This document shows, piece after piece, positions 5,714 through 9,777 of a DNA stretch of 9,777 bases (its first letter is position 1; each line of letters opens with the position of its first letter). The stretch covers positions 12,170 to 21,946 of the forward strand of contig NZ_KL585424.1 of NCBI RefSeq assembly GCF_000721935.1, read 5' to 3'. A model generated the notes under the pieces. It searched no databases. It was not told the DNA's origin and saw only the letters and a list, made by a program, of their open reading frames with translations. Made by a program: the position numbers and the translations under genes. The stretch comes from Streptomyces sp. NRRL WC-3549. GTDB lineage: Bacteria > Actinomycetota > Actinomycetes > Streptomycetales > Streptomycetaceae.

Positions 5714-8029
5714 ATGAGGCTTGACAGCACCACTGCGATGTACGAAGGCGGCATGGATTCTTTCGACTTGGGACGCCTCACAGACCACGACTTCGAGGTC
5801 GTCTGCCGGGATCTTTTCGGTGAGATTCTCGGCGTGCCGCTGGAGCTCTTTCCACGTGGCCGGGACCGGGGGATCGACCTGCGTCACACGGCCGTGGACG
5901 GGACCGTGACGGTCGTCCAGTGTAAGCACTGGCCCAAGGCCGCGCAGGCGATGCTGACGAAGCGTCTGATCAAGGACGAGCTACCCAAGGTCCGCGCGCT
6001 GAAGCCGGACCGGTACCTCATCGCCACGAGCGTGGGCCTGACCGTGGACGGCAAGGACTCGATCCGCGACGCGTTCGATCCCTACGTACACACCACCGGA
6101 GACCTCTACGGTGTGGACGAGATCGTCGCCGAACTGCAAAGCAGACCCGAACTGGTCCAGCGCCATTTCCGTCTCTGGCTGAGCGGCACTGCCGTCCTGC
6201 AGACGGTGCTGAACCAAGAGAAGCACGTGCGCTCGTCCTGGCTGGGCAAGCGCATTCCGCGTACGGCGGACACCTTCGTGCCGCACGAAGGCTTCGACCG
6301 GGCGAAGGCCATCCTGGACGAGCAGCATGTCTGCGTCATCGCCGGGATTCCGGGAGTGGGCAAGACAACGGTGGCTCTGATGCTCGCCGCGTGGCTCATG
6401 GGCAACGGGTACGAGGTTCACGAGATCTCGCAGGACGCTGAGGAGATCACGGCGCTGTGGCGCGAGGACACGCCTCAGCTGTTCCTTTACGACGACTTCC
6501 TGGGCCAGACGACGCTGGAGTCTCAGCTCAACAAGAACGAGGACGCCCGCCTCATCGACATCATCCGGGAGATCCAGGAGGCTCCGGACAAAGCGCTGGT
6601 GATGACGACCCGTGACTACATTCTGGAGCACGCCCTGCTGAAGCACGGCAGGCTCGGTGCCCCGGACGTCTCAAAGGCGACCAGCGTCGTTCACCTCACC
6701 GACCTGAGCCTCGGTGTCAGGGGCCAGATCCTCTACAACCACGTCCATTACGCGCAACTGCCCGCTGAGCAGAAGCGGCCGTTCGCCGAGCGGGCGGTGT
6801 GGCAGCCGATCGTCGAGCACCGCAACTTCAGCCCCCGGCTGATCGAGGAGACACTCCGGCTCGCCGCCCGACGGGAGCAGGACGTCGCTGCCGCCGTACG
6901 GAAGAACCTCGACGATCCCCGACGCATCTGGGAACGGATCGTGGAGAACGATCTGACCGACGAGGCGGTGCATCTGCTCGAAGTCCTCTTCACTCTGCGC
7001 ACGGCCACATTGGACACGCTGAACGAATCCTGGTCCTGGTACCGCAAGGAACGTGGGCTGGAGGCAGACGTCCGGACCTTCCGCAGGGCGCTGCAGGTGC
7101 TGGACGGCACGATGGTCGCCGTCGAACAGCGCACTGTGTCCTTCCATAATCCGTCGATCGCGGACTACCTCCGCTTCCATCTCAACACCGGGCGGGCCTC
7201 GATGGCCGCGCTCCTGGGCGCGCTGGTCGATCCGGTGCAGATTCACAGCCTGATCGACGCGGCCGAAATGGCGGATGGGGCCGGCATCCTCGCGCAGCTC
7301 AAGGCGGAAGCCGCACGGACCGAGTCCGCGGTGCTGGAGACGGCGGAATTCGTCGAGTGGTCCCCTGAAGTCGCGGACGAGAGCGAGGCGTCTAACCTGA
7401 CGTGGATCCTGGAGGCTGCCGAACTGCTGGGCTCCGTTCCGCTGGCGGCGCAAGTCGTCAAGGAGACGGGCCCGGGTCACTGGCGAGGCGAGCACGCCGA
7501 GCACCTCGTCAGTTTGGTGCACGCCATGGCTGGCAGCCCGCTCCTTGCTCAAGAGGACGTGGCGCGCTGTGCCAGTGAGGTGGCGGACGCGATCCGGCTG
7601 GAGCTTGCGGAGCAGGTGGAGGACGGCGACTGGTACGGGGCCATCTGCCTCTACGAAAACCTGCAGGAGATTCCCGGCGGCTCACTGAGCGGCCCTCCTC
7701 TGAAGGCCCTCGTTGAGTGCGCGCTCGACGCGCTTCACCTGGTCGCCGGCGAGGATGAGTCCATGCTCGACGCTGACCCGCTGGATAGGCTGCTGCAGTT
7801 CTTGTTCGACCAAGGCTACGAAGGCGGCGAGGACGACGAGTCTGCCGAAGACTTCGCCACCATCCAGAAGCTGGTCGACGGGTTTGCCAAGTTTCGCGAC
7901 ATGCCACGCTTCGCGCCCCGCCAGGAGACCGCCGCACCAGGCCCGTACAGCAATGAGGAGCGGGACCGAGAGGTCATCACCGAGCTGATGAAGAGGCTGA
8001 GAGACCCGGACATGATCCCCGACGCGTAG
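5714..8029 (+). CDS. Mrr-like nuclease - nSTAND3 NTPase fusion, Avs-like antiviral protein
   Basis: A 771-residue protein from ATG 5714, or 758 from ATG 5753, which has GAAGG 4 bases upstream and gives the more typical family beginning (MDSFDLGRLTDHDFE). Residue numbers use the longer form. Residues 16-150 form an Mrr-type nuclease: DFEVVCRDLF with E28, GRDRGIDLR with D55 and VVQCKHW with Q69-C70-K71, a complete catalytic set. Next comes a STAND P-loop NTPase: Walker A GIPGVGKT at 211-218, Walker B LFLYDD at 256-261, MTTRDYIL at about 297-304, NFSPRLIEE further on, and FHNPSIADYL from 477. The TTRDYIL, PRLIE and FHNPS blocks fit the nSTAND3 type. The C-terminal 290 residues are helical and end in a strongly acidic stretch (around 695-720), perhaps a compact sensor. 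In Avs-type systems the STAND module binds a phage protein, oligomerises and triggers the nuclease; a similar role is inferred here. At about 770 residues it is far shorter than classical Avs proteins. Confidence 0.85.
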   Translation: MRLDSTTAMYEGGMDSFDLGRLTDHDFEVVCRDLFGEILGVPLELFPRGRDRGIDLRHTAVDGTVTVVQCKHWPKAAQAMLTKRLIKDELPKVRALKPDRYLIATSVGLTVDGKDSIRDAFDPYVHTTGDLYGVDEIVAELQSRPELVQRHFRLWLSGTAVLQTVLNQEKHVRSSWLGKRIPRTADTFVPHEGFDRAKAILDEQHVCVIAGIPGVGKTTVALMLAAWLMGNGYEVHEISQDAEEITALWREDTPQLFLYDDFLGQTTLESQLNKNEDARLIDIIREIQEAPDKALVMTTRDYILEHALLKHGRLGAPDVSKATSVVHLTDLSLGVRGQILYNHVHYAQLPAEQKRPFAERAVWQPIVEHRNFSPRLIEETLRLAARREQDVAAAVRKNLDDPRRIWERIVENDLTDEAVHLLEVLFTLRTATLDTLNESWSWYRKERGLEADVRTFRRALQVLDGTMVAVEQRTVSFHNPSIADYLRFHLNTGRASMAALLGALVDPVQIHSLIDAAEMADGAGILAQLKAEAARTESAVLETAEFVEWSPEVADESEASNLTWILEAAELLGSVPLAAQVVKETGPGHWRGEHAEHLVSLVHAMAGSPLLAQEDVARCASEVADAIRLELAEQVEDGDWYGAICLYENLQEIPGGSLSGPPLKALVECALDALHLVAGEDESMLDADPLDRLLQFLFDQGYEGGEDDESAEDFATIQKLVDGFAKFRDMPRFAPRQETAAPGPYSNEERDREVITELMKRLRDPDMIPDA

Positions 8030-8071
8030 GGAGCCCCGGCCCGTAGTGCCCTCGTGCCGACGGAATCAGCA

Positions 8072-8096
8072 GCGTCGCAACGTGAAGCAGCGACGC
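8072..8096 (+). terminator. 7-bp hairpin after the STAND gene, terminator candidate
   Basis: GCGTCGC (8072-8078) and GCGACGC (8090-8096) are exact reverse complements with an 11-base loop, 43 bases past the stop codon of the STAND gene. The stem is all-G/C-rich but short and has no T-run, so this is a modest candidate. Confidence 0.35.
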
Positions 8097-8242
8097 GGTC
8101 TCGGGTCCCTCACACTGGCTGGCTGTAAGCCCTGGGCAGGACATGTGATCCCAATGACGATGACGCCGAGCACACTGAGGCTGATGCACCGGAGCCTGTT
8201 GTAAATGTTACCCAGCCGTCGATGTCGCCCTTTTGCCCACTG

Positions 8243-8398
8243 CTACTTGCACTCCAGCAGGTACCGGCGTTCGCCGTAGCGGGCGGACAGGTCGGTCAGG
8301 TGAGGCTGTGCGATGCCGGGGCCGAGCTTCACGGCGAATCGGGCGAGCTCGAAGGCGCGAAGCAACAGCTTCTCGAGGTCTTCGCCCAGGCCCCCAGG
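8243..8398 (-). pseudogene. C-terminal remnant of an unidentified minus-strand gene
   Basis: On the minus strand, from about 8398 down to the TAG at 8243-8245, the frame reads a helical then mixed segment (DLEKLLLRAFELARFAVK, then ending SARYGERRYLLECK). It has steady high third-position G/C, unlike the flanking bases. The frame stays open further upstream to 8653, but there the codon bias drops and overlaps another remnant on the opposite strand, so I place the edge near 8398 by composition. No start or ribosome binding site fits. I read it as the last 50 or so codons of a gene whose 5' part has been lost. I do not recognise the family. It could also be an intact 136-codon gene, which I think less likely. 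Confidence 0.3.
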
Positions 8399-8401
8399 TG
8401 A

Positions 8402-8698
8402 TGTCCCGCTCGTGCCTGGATCCGAACTGGCCGATGTGTTCTCGAGGCGCCGGTCAGCGAGACCGTCCAACACCTCCTGCCCCCCGGCGACCACGCATTT
8501 CGCCGCTGTCTCATCGAAGATGCCTCCCGGCAGAACACCCGAGACGACACCCTGTGCCACCCCCTCGTTCTCAACCGCTGGCGGGACCAGCTCAATGCCG
8601 CCATCGCCGCTCTGGCCCCGGCAGCGGAGAACCCCACAACCCGGCACCTCCACTACCTCGCACCCGCCGGAAACCCCCCGTTACCTACTGAGATTTAA
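8402..8698 (+). pseudogene. C-terminal remnant of an unidentified plus-strand gene
   Basis: A plus-strand frame is open from just after a TGA (8399-8401) to TAA at 8696-8698 and contains no ATG or GTG start. From about 8441 on, its third positions are almost all G or C. The product reads as a real protein: SETVQHLLPPGDHAFRRCLI, then an amphipathic segment around VLNRWRDQLNAAIAALAP, then a short Pro-rich tail. This looks like the last 80-95 codons of a gene with its front removed. The family is unknown to me. Its stop codon directly abuts the inferred edge of the IS630 element, so the true C-terminus may also have been cut by that insertion. Confidence 0.4.
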
Positions 8699-9683
8699 CT
8701 CGTGGTGTCGTCATGAGGATCTGATGGTCAGGTCGGTCTCGGTGAGGCAACCATCGATGAGGTTGCTGCGGTACTGGATGTGCCGTAGGCCGCTCCGGAG
8801 GGTGCGGATGAGGTGTTCTGGCGTGGAGAAGGCGACGTTGGAGAGCCAGCCGCGACGTAGCAGGGACCAGATGCCTTCGACGGGGTTGAGGTCGGGTGCG
8901 TAAGCCGGCAGGTAGAGGATGGTCAGCCAGTCCCGGGAGGCGGCGAACTCCCGAAGACCTGCGGCCTTGTGCACGTTGAGGTTGTCCCAGATGAGGAGTA
9001 TCGGGCCGCCGAGCTGTTGGTGGGCTGCGATCAGAAGGTCCCGGTAGTCGCGCCAGGAGAAGCTCTTGCGCCCGTCACGTCGGCCGTCGTCCCGTCGCGG
9101 CCGGTAGATCAGCCGGGATCGGTGGCCGGGTTTGTAGCAGGTCAGCGCGGCGATCGATATACGTCTGCGAGACCGGCCGCGGACCCGCACCACCGGGGTC
9201 CGGCCGCGGTGGGACCAGGTCCTTGCTTGCGACGGCGTCATGGAGAAGCCGGCTTCGTCCTCGAAGACCAGCCAGGCTCCACGAGCCGCCGCTAGCCTTC
9301 CGCGCGGGGCCACACCTCCTTGACCCACCCGGCCACCGCGTCATCATCGCGCTCCATGGCACGCCGGGCCGGGACCTGGCAGGACCAGCCGTTACGCACC
9401 AACAACTTGCGCACGCCCTGGACCGTGTAAGTGAGGTGGAAGCGCCTTCCGATCACCGTCTTCACACGGCTCAGAGTCCAGCGCTGGTCCTCCCAGCCGT
9501 GCGCGGCCGGCCCTTTGGCCAGCTCCGACTCCAGCTGAGCGAACTGCTTCTCGCTCAGTCGCGGCAGTGATGCGGGCCCCTGCGAGCGCAGGGCTCGTGG
9601 ACCGCTCTCGGCCCATACCTGACGCCATCGCTGCACCGACCGGACGCTGACCCGCAGATCCCTGGCGATCGCTGAACGGGCCT
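8698..9683 (-). mobile_element. IS630-family insertion sequence, truncated at its 5' end
   Basis: The two minus-strand frames at 8711-9328 and 9292-9705 together make one IS630-type transposase. IS630 elements insert at TA. A TA at 8696-8697, just beyond the transposase stop, is a reasonable left boundary but is not proven. The other terminal repeat is missing because the left end of an IS3-type element begins at about 9684, inside the N-terminal coding part. With one end lost and the reading frame split, the copy is probably immobile. Confidence 0.65.
8711..9328 (-). CDS. IS630-family transposase, C-terminal DDE catalytic part (orfB frame)
   Basis: This 205-residue frame carries the complete catalytic core of an IS630-family DDE transposase: LVFEDEAGFS with D24, ILLIWDNLNVHKA with D115, and YAPDLNPVEGIW with E151. 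The nominal GTG start at 9328 gives about 15 residues that do not resemble the family. True homology starts near residue 11 (RLAAARGAW). The frame is therefore meant to be reached from the upstream frame by a -1 shift, or became separate through a 1-base deletion. The product, if made as a fusion, cuts and pastes the element at TA sites. Stop at 8711-8713, close to the presumed end of the element. Confidence 0.8.
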   Translation of the reverse strand: MGQGGVAPRGRLAAARGAWLVFEDEAGFSMTPSQARTWSHRGRTPVVRVRGRSRRRISIAALTCYKPGHRSRLIYRPRRDDGRRDGRKSFSWRDYRDLLIAAHQQLGGPILLIWDNLNVHKAAGLREFAASRDWLTILYLPAYAPDLNPVEGIWSLLRRGWLSNVAFSTPEHLIRTLRSGLRHIQYRSNLIDGCLTETDLTIRSS

Positions 9684-9705
9684 TGACCCCTGATGTTGGA
9701 CACAC
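9292..9705 (-). pseudogene. IS630-family transposase, N-terminal helix-turn-helix part (orfA frame), 5'-truncated
   Basis: A 137-residue frame with the DNA-binding half of an IS630 transposase. A helix-turn-helix at about 9-30 (IARDLRVSVRSVQRWR) is followed by the winged-helix part (EDQRWTLSRVKTVIGRRF, then RKLLVRNGWSCQVPARRAMERD). It ends VKEVWPRAEG followed by TAG at 9292-9294. Re-reading the last A of the GAA codon (9298) in the -1 frame joins it to the catalytic half as WPRAERLAAARGAW, the length expected for the family. A joined product would be about 331 residues, 10-30 short of a full transposase. The missing part is the N-terminus: the GTG at 9705 and the first residues lie in DNA belonging to the IS3 end. 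Confidence 0.7.
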
Positions 9706-9777
9706 GAGACACTGGATCCTGCGGATCTGAGGACGGACATCTCGTGGTCATGAAGAACTACCCGCCGGAGTTCAAGG
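9684..9777 (+). mobile_element. Left end of an IS3-family insertion sequence, running off the window
   Basis: From about 9684 the sequence begins TGACCCCTGATGTTGGACAC, in the style of an IS3 terminal repeat with a TG end, and leads directly into the orfA start at 9744. A small dyad (GATCC 9715-9719, GGATC 9723-9727) lies inside the end. The exact first base is uncertain (9684 or 9691). The IS630 transposase reading stops making sense at the same point, which marks the insertion junction. The rest of the element, including the second terminal repeat, is outside the window. Confidence 0.6.
9744..9777 (+). CDS. IS3-family transposase OrfA, first 11 codons (partial)
   Basis: The frame GTG GTC ATG AAG... 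encodes MVMKNYPPEFK, the characteristic opening of actinomycete IS3-family OrfA proteins, whose helix-turn-helix binds the element ends. GAGGACGG around 9729-9736 is a fitting ribosome binding site for the GTG at 9744; the ATG at 9750 is the alternative. The window ends within codon 12. The identification rests on a very short peptide but on a distinctive one. Confidence 0.6.
   Translation, partial: MVMKNYPPEFK

Noticed and set aside
5287..5724. 145-codon open frame in the gap before the STAND gene
   Set aside because: Arg/Ser-rich composition typical of a random frame in GC-rich DNA, no ribosome binding site, and it overlaps the start of the STAND gene.
6671..7552. 293-codon minus-strand frame inside the STAND gene
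   Set aside because: It is fully antisense to a gene with clear domain motifs, so a shadow caused by high GC.
1..9777. CRISPR array or direct-repeat array
   Set aside because: No regularly spaced repeat of 20 bases or more is visible on either strand.

Overview
The window is high-GC DNA with strong G/C bias at third codon positions, GTG starts and purine-rich ribosome binding sites. It also carries IS630- and IS3-type transposase sequences of a kind common in Streptomyces. An actinomycete, most likely Streptomyces or a close relative, is the best reading. This is inferred from composition and protein style, as no 16S rRNA or housekeeping gene is present.

Layout. Positions 1-337 are a non-coding leader with clustered short inverted and direct repeats. 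Three large plus-strand genes follow. The first (338-3448, 1036 aa) has an N-terminal Mrr-like/PD-(D/E)XK nuclease-type domain followed by about 850 residues of mostly helical sequence. The second (3675-5132, 485 aa) ends in an ApeA-like HEPN domain with an intact Rx4H ribonuclease motif, and a 14-bp hairpin overlaps its stop codon. After a 581-bp gap without a convincing gene comes the third (5714/5753-8029). It combines an Mrr-like nuclease domain with a clear Q-x-K motif, an nSTAND3-type P-loop NTPase and a helical, acidic C-terminus, an Avs-like layout. Positions 8030-8710 hold a terminator candidate and two back-to-back gene remnants. Positions about 8698-9683 are a minus-strand IS630-family element with its transposase split over two frames. 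From about 9684 to the window end is the left end of an IS3-family element, inserted into and truncating the IS630 copy.

How the genes may work together. Nuclease-helical repeat, HEPN and nuclease-STAND proteins are all hallmarks of prokaryotic antiviral or abortive-infection systems, and the flanking insertion sequences and gene debris fit an accessory defence island. The third gene looks like a self-contained sensor-effector: the STAND module senses and oligomerises, and the nuclease cuts DNA. The first two genes are 226 bp apart, share a strand and end at a strong hairpin, so they may form one two-gene unit pairing a DNase-like and an RNase-like protein. That pairing is inference. I do not recognise it as a named system.
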